A stretch of DNA of 11,446 bases from Bacteroidales bacterium UBA4230. GTDB taxonomy: Bacteria > Bacteroidota > Bacteroidia > Bacteroidales > UBA932. Under the pieces are notes generated by a model that made no database searches, was not told the origin of the DNA, and worked only from the letters and a program-made list of their open reading frames with translations. The DNA is taken from contig DGXO01000003.1 of the NCBI GenBank assembly GCA_002395605.1, positions 6,115-17,560 on the forward strand, read 5' to 3'. The position numbers and the translations under genes were made by a program. Shown here piece by piece: positions 1 through 6,558 of this stretch; the first letter of the stretch is position 1; each line of letters begins with the position of its first letter.

Positions 1-21
1 CTACCATTCCACCACCAAGGC
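1..21 (-). tRNA. tRNA-Leu, 5' part only (runs off the window)
   Basis: Read on the minus strand from position 21 leftward, the sequence starts GCCTTGGTGGTGGAATGGTAG. This gives a 7-nt acceptor 5' strand (GCCTTGG), then T8, G9, and a D-arm of the form GGTGGAA-GGTAG. That TGGTGGAAT(T)GGTAG pattern is typical of leucine tRNAs, as I remember bacterial and plastid tRNA-Leu genes. The anticodon, variable arm and 3' half lie outside the window, so the isoacceptor cannot be given and the type is inferred from the 5' end alone. A Bacteroidota-type promoter lies 15 bp upstream, which supports a real gene start. The rest of the gene should encode a 3' acceptor strand beginning CCAAGGC. Confidence 0.65.
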
Positions 22-35
22 GTTGGTGCGGACTG

Positions 36-43
36 CAAAGATA
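36..43 (-). promoter_or_regulatory. Candidate -7 promoter element for the tRNA-Leu gene
   Basis: The minus strand reads TATCTTTG, a full match to the Bacteroidota -7 consensus TAnnTTTG. Transcription would start about 6-8 nt downstream, near position 29, leaving a leader of roughly 8 nt before the mature tRNA 5' end at 21. No good TTTG -33 element is visible in 58-68. That is where the repeat array begins, so the nearest array copy (63-72) would sit at the -33 position. Confidence 0.5.
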
Positions 44-146
44 GTAAATAAAATGGAAATATCGTTGCAGGTTAGGGGGCAAATCGTTACTGGTCATGGG
101 GTGGAGTGTCGCAGGTGCGGGTGATGGGCGTTGCAGGTGGAGGGAG

Positions 147-187
147 AAAACGTCGCAGGTCTGTGTTTTTGGGCCGAACTGCGACGT
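147..187 (-). terminator. Candidate stem-loop made by an inverted array pair (second in line)
   Basis: Positions 150-158 (acgtcgcag) and 179-187 (ctgcgacgt) are a perfect 9-bp inverted repeat around a 20-nt loop. On the minus strand the stem is followed at once by TTT (149-147), so it could end a transcript reading leftward from the SDR gene. The T-run is short and the loop long, so this is a weak terminator candidate. It may equally be a by-product of the array's inverted copies. Confidence 0.3.
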
Positions 188-204
188 AAATCGGCATTGA
201 GGGC

Positions 205-247
205 AAAAAAGTGTCGCAGGTCAGCCGTTATTTGCAGACATGCGACA
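205..247 (-). terminator. Candidate intrinsic terminator of the minus-strand operon (first in line)
   Basis: On the minus strand, 247-241 (tgtcgca) pairs perfectly with 218-212 (tgcgaca) around a 22-nt loop. One C follows, then six Ts (210-205). This stem plus T6 is the best terminator-like structure between the SDR stop codon (426) and the tRNA-Leu promoter. It would keep elongasome-operon transcripts from reading into the tRNA gene. Both arms are array copies, so the array may have been recruited for termination, or the match may be incidental. The 7-bp stem and long loop keep confidence modest. Confidence 0.4.
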
Positions 248-365
248 TTTTGCTAAGTCACCTGCGACGGCCTGTGCCGTTACCTGCGACACTTTGCTAA
301 GTCACCTGCGACGCACAACCTTTCCCAAGGGTGCACACGCTGCCACAACCACGGCAACCCCGGCA

Positions 366-416
366 GCCACAGCCACAGCCTCAGCCGAAGCCAAAGCCAA
401 AGCCACTGCCGCAGCC
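366..416. repeat. GCCNNN hexanucleotide low-complexity run
   Basis: Eight consecutive hexamers begin with GCC (GCCACA twice, GCCTCA, GCCGAA, GCCAAA twice, GCCACT, GCCGCA) and run into a further GCC. The run lies just past the SDR stop codon. On the plus strand it could be read as alternating Pro-Gln/Pro-Lys or Ala-X, like a secreted-protein linker. No credible gene surrounds it and the plus-strand frames run antisense into the SDR gene. I treat it as a simple-sequence tract rather than coding sequence. Confidence 0.7.
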
Positions 417-425
417 AGCCACCCC

Positions 426-1256
426 CTACAACTTCTCCGCAACCTTGGCCAGCCAAGGGGCGCCGAGCTGCTTCACGGCGCCGTCCCACCAGCGGGTGGG
501 GAGGATGCTATGCCAGAACACTATGGCGGTGGCGCCGGTGGCAACGCGGTAGCGGGCGCGGGGACGCCGTGCCTTCACGGCCTTGACGATGGCGCGTGTA
601 ACCACGGAAGGCTTGGCCAGTATCTTGAGCGTGAATCCCTTGCGCATGACGGCGGCTTCCCTCAGTGCCGGGCCCTCGTAGGCAGTGCCAGTGGAGGATT
701 TCTGAAGGTGGTCGGCGGCAATGATGCCCCAGTCCGTGCGGGTGGCGCCGGGCTCAATGAGCACCACGTCCACTCCAAACGGCTTCATCTCCATCCTGAG
801 GGTATCCGAGAACGCCTCCACGGCGTATTTTGACACGTGATACCAGCCGCCAAAGTACAGGCAGGCCTTGCCCGCCACGGAACTGATATTGATAATACGG
901 CCGGAACGGCGTTCGCGCATATATGGAAGCACTTTTTTGCAAAGGGCTGCAAGGCCGAAGAGATTCACCTCCATCTGGCGGCGGGCCTCCTCCAGCGGCA
1001 CGGTCTCAATGGCCCCGAAAGAGCCGTAACCGGCACAGTTCACAAGGATGTCCAGCGGCCCCGTAACGGCCAGGCATGCGTCTATTGACTCTTCAGAGGT
1101 TACATCCAGCGCCACCGGGGTGACCCCGAATTCCCGCAAAGGCTCCATGAGGGCAACGCGGCGGGCGGCCGCAAAAACGGTGTGCCCCAAGCGGGCAAGC
1201 TCTGCAGCCGCGTCATATCCTATTCCGCTGCTAGCTCCGGTAATCAAGATCTTCAT
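426..1256 (-). CDS. Short-chain dehydrogenase/reductase (SDR family)
   Basis: This 276-aa protein is a classical NAD(P)-dependent SDR oxidoreductase, probably cytosolic. The start holds the cofactor-binding TGASSGIG (6-13). D51 in LDV is the usual adenine contact. NCAG (73-76) is a variant of the family's NNAG. N98 in VNLFG, S125/S126 in NISSV, and Y139-x3-K143 (YHVSK) complete the catalytic set. R32-R33 after the second strand hints at NADP(H) preference. The tail after about residue 185 resembles SDRs of the retinol- or hydroxysteroid-dehydrogenase-like type, but the substrate cannot be told from sequence. The ATG lies 2 bp past the stop codon of the S41 protease gene, so it is most likely the last gene of the mreB operon and translationally coupled. 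A role in cell-wall synthesis is not implied by sequence. Confidence 0.9.
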   Translation of the reverse strand: MKILITGASSGIGYDAAAELARLGHTVFAAARRVALMEPLREFGVTPVALDVTSEESIDACLAVTGPLDILVNCAGYGSFGAIETVPLEEARRQMEVNLFGLAALCKKVLPYMRERRSGRIINISSVAGKACLYFGGWYHVSKYAVEAFSDTLRMEMKPFGVDVVLIEPGATRTDWGIIAADHLQKSSTGTAYEGPALREAAVMRKGFTLKILAKPSVVTRAIVKAVKARRPRARYRVATGATAIVFWHSILPTRWWDGAVKQLGAPWLAKVAEKL

Positions 1257-1258
1257 AT

Positions 1259-2710
1259 TCAGTAAATTAATGCTCCCGTGCCGGGTTTTTCAAAAGGCAG
1301 GGTTTCGGCCATAACGGATGCCGACTTTACCTCCGGAGCCGCGTAAACACCCGCGGTAGAAAGGGCAATCACCGCGGAAAGCATGCTTTCTTCAGGGTCT
1401 CCAAGTTCATAACCGTCCGTGGGATTATCTGTGGCGTTATAGTCGGCCGACATTCCGAATGGCATGCTCCGGGTGACGCCGTTGCAGTCTGCGTATTTTG
1501 AGACAATCACGTAAATTCCCCATCCGGCCGTGGCCTTTTTGGCGGCGGCGATGTCAAGGTCCTTGGCCTCCTTGGACACGGCGTCGAACCATTCTACGGC
1601 GGGTATGAGGTAGCCGCCGCAGAATTTGCCGTAGGTGGTGCTTCCCACCAGGGTCACGTCCATATACGGAGCAAGGCCGCACAGAATCATCTCAGAGGCC
1701 GATGCCGAATGTCCCGTGGTGATAGCCCACAGATGTTTGATGCCAGGATTTACTTCCAGGGAGTTAATTGTCTTTTTGCCTTCAGACGTCTCAACGTCCA
1801 AACTCTTGACAAATTTGGTTTCTGCGCCCATTGACGCCCCAAGGATGGAATTATAGACCTCTTTGATAAATACGGCGCCGGACTCCACAACATCCGTGGG
1901 GGCTATCATTGATGCCAGTGCAGTTGCGGTATTGACAGACCCTCCGGTATTGTAGCGGAGGTCCAGCACAAGCTCCTCTACGCCTTCGGCCTTGAACTTC
2001 CTGAATGCCCCCTCCAAGGCCGGACCCGCATCGGGCGTGAAGCTTGTAAAGTGAAGGTACCCAATTTTTTTGCCTTTTACATCCAGCGTTTTAACCGTGT
2101 GGACCGGATTTGAGTACATCTGCACTGCCGTGAGGTTGATGGACCTTCCGTCCCTCAGCCCAAGTTCCAGAGTGCCGGGATTATAGTAGAATTCCTCATT
2201 GAGGAAGTCGGCGTAATTGCTTATATTGATGGTTCCTCCGTTGAAGGTGGTGATGATGTCTCCACGCTTTATACCTGCCTTTTGCGCGGGAGAACCGGCA
2301 TAAGTGTAGGTGACCACCATCCCAACCTCATCTTTTTCATTTTTGATGAGCACAAACTCAAGGCCGAAGGTTTTTCCGTTGCCGGTAATGGCGCTCTGGA
2401 ACACGGAATAGTCTTCCATGAGCTCTGTCCATTTGTCAACTTCATTCCCGGAGCCGTCCTTATAGCGCAGTGACGCGACTTTTTTCACGGGGTCTTCACC
2501 ATAAGACCACTTTGAAAGCCCAGACTTAACTTCATCGGCCCAAAGATAGTACGCATTCATAATGTTGAATGCGAAGAAGTTGGGGTAGTAGTTGGCCGGG
2601 AGCTTAGTGGTGTCCGTGGACCTGGAAGATTCTTGAGGGACGGTTTTCCCGCATGCGACACATAAGACAAGCAGGCCGCCAAGAAGCAGCTTAAAAGTAT
2701 TTTTTCTCAT
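1259..2710 (-). CDS. S41 (C-terminal processing) protease, predicted lipoprotein
   Basis: This 483-aa serine protease starts with a charged, hydrophobic signal (2-19) ending C-V-A-C20-G, a relaxed lipobox, so it is probably a lipoprotein of the periplasm or outer membrane. A helical N-terminal part (about 40-105) with an NAYYLW motif, as in many Bacteroidota S41 lipoproteins, precedes a PDZ domain (about 112-195). The S41 core follows, with VLDLRYNTGG (248-257) and SASASE (335-340). By the spacing of E. coli Prc (Ser and Lys 25 apart), S337 is the nucleophile and K362 in TYGK the general base, so the enzyme looks active. Such proteases trim or degrade envelope proteins from the C-terminus. 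The ATG lies inside the 3' end of rodA (20-bp overlap), implying coupled expression with the Rod complex. Its targets are unknown; a murein hydrolase or Rod component would be a guess. Confidence 0.9.
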   Translation of the reverse strand: MRKNTFKLLLGGLLVLCVACGKTVPQESSRSTDTTKLPANYYPNFFAFNIMNAYYLWADEVKSGLSKWSYGEDPVKKVASLRYKDGSGNEVDKWTELMEDYSVFQSAITGNGKTFGLEFVLIKNEKDEVGMVVTYTYAGSPAQKAGIKRGDIITTFNGGTINISNYADFLNEEFYYNPGTLELGLRDGRSINLTAVQMYSNPVHTVKTLDVKGKKIGYLHFTSFTPDAGPALEGAFRKFKAEGVEELVLDLRYNTGGSVNTATALASMIAPTDVVESGAVFIKEVYNSILGASMGAETKFVKSLDVETSEGKKTINSLEVNPGIKHLWAITTGHSASASEMILCGLAPYMDVTLVGSTTYGKFCGGYLIPAVEWFDAVSKEAKDLDIAAAKKATAGWGIYVIVSKYADCNGVTRSMPFGMSADYNATDNPTDGYELGDPEESMLSAVIALSTAGVYAAPEVKSASVMAETLPFEKPGTGALIY

Positions 2711-4220
2711 TTCTGTAAAGTGCCAAGAATATGAAAATCAGTATTGTAAACGCCCATAGCGAAGACCCGCCATAGGAGAGCAGCGGCAGCGGTATGCCGA
2801 TTACCGGCATAAGCCCCACCGTCATGCCCACGTTGATGAAAAGATGCATGAATATGCACGCCGCCACGCAGTAGCCGTAAATGCGGGTGAACTTGCCGCG
2901 GCAGCGTTCGGCATCAAGGATGAGCCGGGCAATCAGGAACACATACAGCCCGATTACCACAAGGCATCCAAGGAAGCCCCATTCCTCGCCAACGGTGCAG
3001 AAGATAAAGTCCGTGGACTGCTCCGGCACAAAGCCGAAGGTAGTTTGCGTACCCTTCAGGAAACCCTTTCCAAGAAGGCCGCCGGAGCCTATGGCAATCT
3101 TTGACTGGTTCACGTTGTAGCCAACCCCGGCAAGGTCTTCCTTGAGTCCCAGCAGAACCTCTATTCGGCCCCTCTGGTGAGGCTGGAGCACATTCTGGAA
3201 CACAAAATCCGTGGAGAACACCATTATGGTTCCCGCAATGAAAACCCCGCAGCAAAGTGCCAGGAACTTGTCTTTGTATTTGTACGCCGCCCAAAGCACG
3301 GCCGGGAGCGCGGCAACGGAAAGGCCGATAAGTACCCACACCGGTTTGATCCTGAGGACAAAGCCCCAGTAATAGTCCTGGGTTTCGTCTGCGCGGGGCA
3401 CCCAGGGGCGCATTGCCAGCTTGTCCATCTGCCCCTGCACAAGGCTGCCAAGCCAATTGAGCAGGGAAGGGAACAGGGCCATGGCAAGCACGAAGCCTCC
3501 GCCTATGAGAAGCCTGTCCTTGAGGCGGGACGGCTGGCTGAATGCAGTGCACAGAACCAGAATCCCTATCATTACAAGGATGGTGGTGTAGGACCCCGCG
3601 GTGAGAGTCCCCACAAAGAGCATTATCACAAGGCCGATAGCCGCCAGCCACCAACCGGAAAGCCCCTCACGGTACAGCACAAAGATGAATCCGGCATACA
3701 CGAGGGCGCTGCCGGTTTCGGATTCGGCCACAATCACAAGCATTGGAAGGCCGATTATCGCCGCCGCCAGGAGAAAGTCCCTGATGCGGCTCATCTTGAA
3801 CCACTGCTGGCTCATGACAAGCGACAGAAGCAGCGAAGTTGTGATTTTTGAGACCTCTGCCGGCTGGAAGCGTATGGGCCCGAGGTCGAACCACGAATGG
3901 GACCCCTTGACATCCGAAGAAACGAATATCACCAGCACCAGAAGCCCCAGCACAAAGGCATAGAGCACCGGTGCGCCGCCCTCCCATAACTGGGACGGCA
4001 GTATCCAAAGGATGAGCCCCGCAAGGCCGAAGGATGTGAGTATCCACACAAACTGCTTGCCGGCGCGGGAACTCCAGTCCAGCATGGACCCTACGCTTGA
4101 TGTGTGGGTGGCGGCATAGATGTTTACCCAGCCTATGATGACAAGCAGGAGGTAAACGCCTATGACCCACCAGTCTACAGACTGCCGGAGCGTCTTTCTA
4201 TGAGAACTGCCGTCAATCAT
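2691..4220 (-). CDS. rodA: RodA, SEDS-family peptidoglycan glycosyltransferase
   Basis: This 509-aa polytopic inner-membrane protein polymerises lipid II into glycan strands for side-wall growth, together with PBP2. It has about ten hydrophobic segments and the SEDS hallmarks: GSHSWFDLGPIRFQPAE (106-122), D362 in the EDLAGVGYN stretch (aligned to the catalytic Asp of RodA), NQSKIAIGSGGLLGKG (371-386), and PEQSTDFIF (399-407). PLLSYGGSS (479-487) is the last family signature. It is longer than E. coli RodA (about 370 aa). The extra length is mostly a large insert around 255-345, which I recall as common in Bacteroidota RodA proteins. Its ATG overlaps the mrdA end by 8 bp and its own end overlaps the S41 protease gene by 20 bp. 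This fits stoichiometric synthesis of the RodA-PBP2 pair. Confidence 0.96.
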   Translation of the reverse strand: MIDGSSHRKTLRQSVDWWVIGVYLLLVIIGWVNIYAATHTSSVGSMLDWSSRAGKQFVWILTSFGLAGLILWILPSQLWEGGAPVLYAFVLGLLVLVIFVSSDVKGSHSWFDLGPIRFQPAEVSKITTSLLLSLVMSQQWFKMSRIRDFLLAAAIIGLPMLVIVAESETGSALVYAGFIFVLYREGLSGWWLAAIGLVIMLFVGTLTAGSYTTILVMIGILVLCTAFSQPSRLKDRLLIGGGFVLAMALFPSLLNWLGSLVQGQMDKLAMRPWVPRADETQDYYWGFVLRIKPVWVLIGLSVAALPAVLWAAYKYKDKFLALCCGVFIAGTIMVFSTDFVFQNVLQPHQRGRIEVLLGLKEDLAGVGYNVNQSKIAIGSGGLLGKGFLKGTQTTFGFVPEQSTDFIFCTVGEEWGFLGCLVVIGLYVFLIARLILDAERCRGKFTRIYGYCVAACIFMHLFINVGMTVGLMPVIGIPLPLLSYGGSSLWAFTILIFIFLALYRNEKKYF

Positions 4221-6051
4221 GCTTTACCCTTGCCATTAAGTCGGCCTCCTTCATGCGCTTTTCAAGCGCGGGCCTTGAAGTTGAACCTGTGAGGTATTTT
4301 TCCACCATGAGAGACGCCATGGGAGCCGCGTAGGTGGCCCCGAAGCCGCCGTTTTCTACATATGCCGCAATGGCAATCTTTGGATTGTCCATGGGTGCAA
4401 AGCAGATGAATACGGAGTTGTCGGCTCCGCGTGGATTCTGCGCCGTGCCGGTTTTGCCGCAGATGTCAAGGGAGTCTACATGGGCTATCCAGGCGGTTCC
4501 TCCCATGCCCGGACCGGAGTTCACGGCCCGCCACATGCCCTTTATCACCTTTGGGAAATGAAGGGTGTCCACAAGTGTGTACTGCCTTTCCTTGAAGCGC
4601 TGGTCCAGCGGCACGCCGGGAGACTCCCTCACAATGTGCGGAATATAGTAGTACCCCCTGTTTGCAATTGTGGCACAGAGGTTTGCAAGGTGCATTGGCG
4701 TTGCCAGGATTTCTCCCTGGCCGATTGACAGCGAAATCACCGTAGTGGAATTCCACCTGCCCTTTCCGTAGGCCCTGTTGTAGGTTTTGGAAGACGGGAT
4801 GCTGCCGGAAAGCTCCGCGGGGAAATCGCTTCCAAGTTTTCGGCCGAAACCAAAACTCATCACCATCTCCCTCCAGTGGTCCAGGCCTTCGGCCACATTG
4901 TCGTATTCCCGGTTGTCCAGGATATTCTTGAGCACGTAGCAGTAGTAGGCGTTGCAGCTCATCATGATGGACTCTTCCATGTTGATGGGGCTCTTGTGCG
5001 CGTGGCAGCCAAGCTTGTGCCCCGCCCCAAAGTGGTAGCCTTGGTGGCAAGGATACATCATCTCCGGCCTCAGGACGCCCTCTTCAAGGCCGATAAGCCC
5101 GTTCACAAGCTTGAACACGGAGCCCGGAGGGTAGGATGCCTGCACCGCCCTGTTGTACATGGGTTTGTATGGATTGGCCGAAATTTCCTCCCAGTGACGG
5201 CCGATATCGGCCAGCTGGGAAACGTCTATGCCCGGGGACGACACCAGCGCCAGAATCTCCCCTGTAGAGGGCTCTATTGCCACTATTGAGCCCACCTTGT
5301 TTTGCATGAGCTCCTGCCCGTACTGCTGCAGGGCGGCGTCTATGGTGGTAACTATGTCGTGGCCGGGGATGGCTTCCTTGTCCTCCTGCCCGTCCTTGTA
5401 GGGCTGCTCAATCTGGTTGCGGGAGTTGCGGAGGTAGATGTGGTATCCCTTCTCTCCGCGAAGCTCCGTTTCACGGGCCGCCTCAATGCCGGTCATGCCG
5501 GCGTAGTCTCCGCTGCGGTATTCGCCGGGATGGCGGTCTATGTAGGCCTGGTTCACCTCGGATACGTATCCAAGGAGGTTTCCGCCAGCATTGAAGGGGT
5601 AGTCCCTGACGCTCCTGACCTGCCCTTTGAAGCCCGGGAAACGGTATTTTACTTCGTCAAAGCGCATATAAGTTTCGGCCGGGACCATGCGCATCATGGT
5701 GACGGACTGAAAGCCTATGGCAGAGCGCCTGCGGCTGTATTCCTTGAGTTTTCCCCTGATGAATTCCGGCGTCACGTCCAGAACCGTGGCAAGGGCCAGG
5801 GTGTCAAAGGCCTGAACCTCCCGGGGGCTCACAAGGATGTCGTAGGCCACCTTGTTTCCCACCAGGATATCCCCGTTGCGGTCGTAGATGACCCCGCGGG
5901 TGGGATAGATGGTCTCGTAGACGGTGGAATTGCGGTCTGCGTCCTCTTTGTAGCGGTCTATCACCTGCAGGGAAAAGATTTTTGCCAGCAGTACAAGCGC
6001 CGTTACGCCAAGGCCGATCAGCAGCGGGATATGACGTTTCCCGTGCTCCAT
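4213..6051 (-). CDS. mrdA: Penicillin-binding protein 2 (elongasome transpeptidase)
   Basis: This 612-aa class B PBP crosslinks peptidoglycan during cell elongation as RodA's partner. One N-terminal membrane anchor (about 8-27) is followed by the PBP dimerisation (pedestal) domain (about 45-215, with TRGVIYDRNGDIL at 51-63). The transpeptidase domain follows. Its catalytic motifs are all intact: S311-V-F-K314 (nucleophile and Lys), S365-C-N367, and K533-T-G535. The GYHFGAGHKLGCHAHK stretch (338-353), with a pair of His/Cys residues, matches the PBP2-type loop where a Zn-binding site has been reported in some homologues; whether metal binds here is inference. The gene abuts mreD with no gap (stop codon 6052-6054, ATG at 6051-6049) and overlaps rodA by 8 bp. 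It is a beta-lactam target of the mecillinam class. Confidence 0.96.
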   Translation of the reverse strand: MEHGKRHIPLLIGLGVTALVLLAKIFSLQVIDRYKEDADRNSTVYETIYPTRGVIYDRNGDILVGNKVAYDILVSPREVQAFDTLALATVLDVTPEFIRGKLKEYSRRRSAIGFQSVTMMRMVPAETYMRFDEVKYRFPGFKGQVRSVRDYPFNAGGNLLGYVSEVNQAYIDRHPGEYRSGDYAGMTGIEAARETELRGEKGYHIYLRNSRNQIEQPYKDGQEDKEAIPGHDIVTTIDAALQQYGQELMQNKVGSIVAIEPSTGEILALVSSPGIDVSQLADIGRHWEEISANPYKPMYNRAVQASYPPGSVFKLVNGLIGLEEGVLRPEMMYPCHQGYHFGAGHKLGCHAHKSPINMEESIMMSCNAYYCYVLKNILDNREYDNVAEGLDHWREMVMSFGFGRKLGSDFPAELSGSIPSSKTYNRAYGKGRWNSTTVISLSIGQGEILATPMHLANLCATIANRGYYYIPHIVRESPGVPLDQRFKERQYTLVDTLHFPKVIKGMWRAVNSGPGMGGTAWIAHVDSLDICGKTGTAQNPRGADNSVFICFAPMDNPKIAIAAYVENGGFGATYAAPMASLMVEKYLTGSTSRPALEKRMKEADLMARVKHD

Positions 6052-6558
6052 TTACTCTTGTGTTGTAAGCGCCCTGACAGTGAGGACAGAGAAGATGAGG
6101 CTCACCGCAAGCGAGGCGCCAAACCGCCCGGCGTTGAAGCCGAAGCTGCGGGCTCCGGCGGAATCGGCCCAGATGTAGATGACAAGGAAGATGGAAAGGC
6201 CTATTATAAGGGCCATGAGTACGGCTGTGAGGCCGTTGCGCCTTATGGAGAATGACTTGTTGCGGGCCAGAAGGTCTGCGCCGAAAACAATGGAGATAAT
6301 CTTCTTGCGGGCAAAAGCCACCGGGATGAGCGCCAGGGCGTTGATTCCAAGGATGCCCTCTGAGAGAAGGTCCACTCCAAGCCCGGTTGCGGCGGCAATG
6401 AGCATGGCACCCGTGGTGCCTATCTCAAGAGGCAGGCACAGCACCATGGCGGGGAGCAGGGTGACCATTATCCACGGCGTGAAAGTGAAGTAGTTGCAAA
6501 GAAGCAGCTGTGCTATGAAAAGCAGCGCATACGCCGCCCAGAACCTGTTGTTTTTCAT
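6052..6558 (-). CDS. mreD: MreD, rod-shape-determining membrane protein
   Basis: This 168-aa integral inner-membrane protein has about five hydrophobic segments (roughly 7-24, 28-44, 47-65, 71-93 and 108-131, with another near 145-163). It carries a GLGVDLLSEGILGINAL stretch (59-75) matching the MreD pattern of a polar G-x-D-x2 turn between helices. MreD proteins diverge strongly, so the call leans on length, topology and position between mreC and mrdA. It belongs to the Rod complex, bridging cytoplasmic MreB filaments with MreC and the RodA-PBP2 synthase. Its ATG overlaps the mreC stop codon in a 4-bp ATGA junction, a sign of coupled translation. Confidence 0.9.
   Translation of the reverse strand: MKNNRFWAAYALLFIAQLLLCNYFTFTPWIMVTLLPAMVLCLPLEIGTTGAMLIAAATGLGVDLLSEGILGINALALIPVAFARKKIISIVFGADLLARNKSFSIRRNGLTAVLMALIIGLSIFLVIYIWADSAGARSFGFNAGRFGASLAVSLIFSVLTVRALTTQE

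Larger units (their letters stand above)
63..313. repeat. Bidirectional array of a 10-bp word on a 22-bp pitch
   Basis: Forward copies of (C/T)GT(C/T)GCAGGT start at 63, 107, 129, 151 and 212. A degenerate 8/10 copy (CGTTACTGGT) starts at 85, so 63-85-107-129-151 is an unbroken 22-bp ladder. Reverse-complement copies (ACCTGCGAC plus G or A, with at most one mismatch) start at 177, 238, 260, 282 and 304; the last four again lie exactly 22 bp apart. Spacers inside both ladders are 12 nt. Those in the forward run are purine-rich on the plus strand and differ from one another. In the reverse run the first and third spacers are nearly identical, giving a 29-nt direct repeat (241-269 and 285-313, one mismatch). 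The middle holds two forward-16 nt-reverse units (151-186, 212-247) set 61 bp apart. I found no copy one step outside either end (near 41 or 326). Function is unknown. Phased protein-binding sites, a terminator cluster or a mobile repeat are all possible. Confidence 0.85.

Noticed and set aside
13..28. Hairpin CACCAA-GGCG-TTGGTG as a terminator
   Set aside because: It overlaps the tRNA-Leu 5' acceptor strand and its leader and has no T-run. The tRNA explanation accounts for most of it.
63..313. CRISPR array
   Set aside because: The repeated unit is only 10 bp with 12-nt spacers and occurs in both orientations. CRISPR repeats are longer and in one orientation, and no cas gene is present.
63..313. 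Plasmid iteron origin of replication
   Set aside because: The pitch is iteron-like, but no Rep gene is nearby, the copies run in both directions, and the surroundings are chromosomal housekeeping genes.
381..428. Read-through extension of the SDR past its TAG stop codon
   Set aside because: The in-frame continuation is a Gly-Phe repeat produced by the GCCNNN tract and stops at 381-383. The SDR already has a normal length.
331..552. Pro-Gln/Pro-Lys-rich small protein on the plus strand
   Set aside because: Its composition comes from the simple-sequence run, and the rest is antisense to the SDR 3' end. No promoter or homologous domain is seen.
240..833. Plus-strand open frame of 197 codons
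   Set aside because: It lies largely antisense to the well-supported SDR gene, starts inside the repeat array, and its Ala/Thr-rich start is a translation of the GCCNNN tract.
2652..2659. ATGCGACA inside the S41 lipoprotein signal, resembling an array copy
   Set aside because: It encodes part of the Cys-Val-Ala-Cys lipobox, is a single copy and has no 22-bp partner, so chance is the simpler reading.
3177..3851. Long plus-strand open frame (224 codons) opposite rodA
   Set aside because: rodA on the minus strand has all SEDS motifs. The opposite frame is rich in charged and His residues with no recognisable domain, as is typical of an antisense shadow.
5302..6255. Long plus-strand open frame (317 codons) opposite mrdA and mreD
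   Set aside because: mrdA and mreD explain the stretch fully. The long opposite frame reflects high GC and codon bias.
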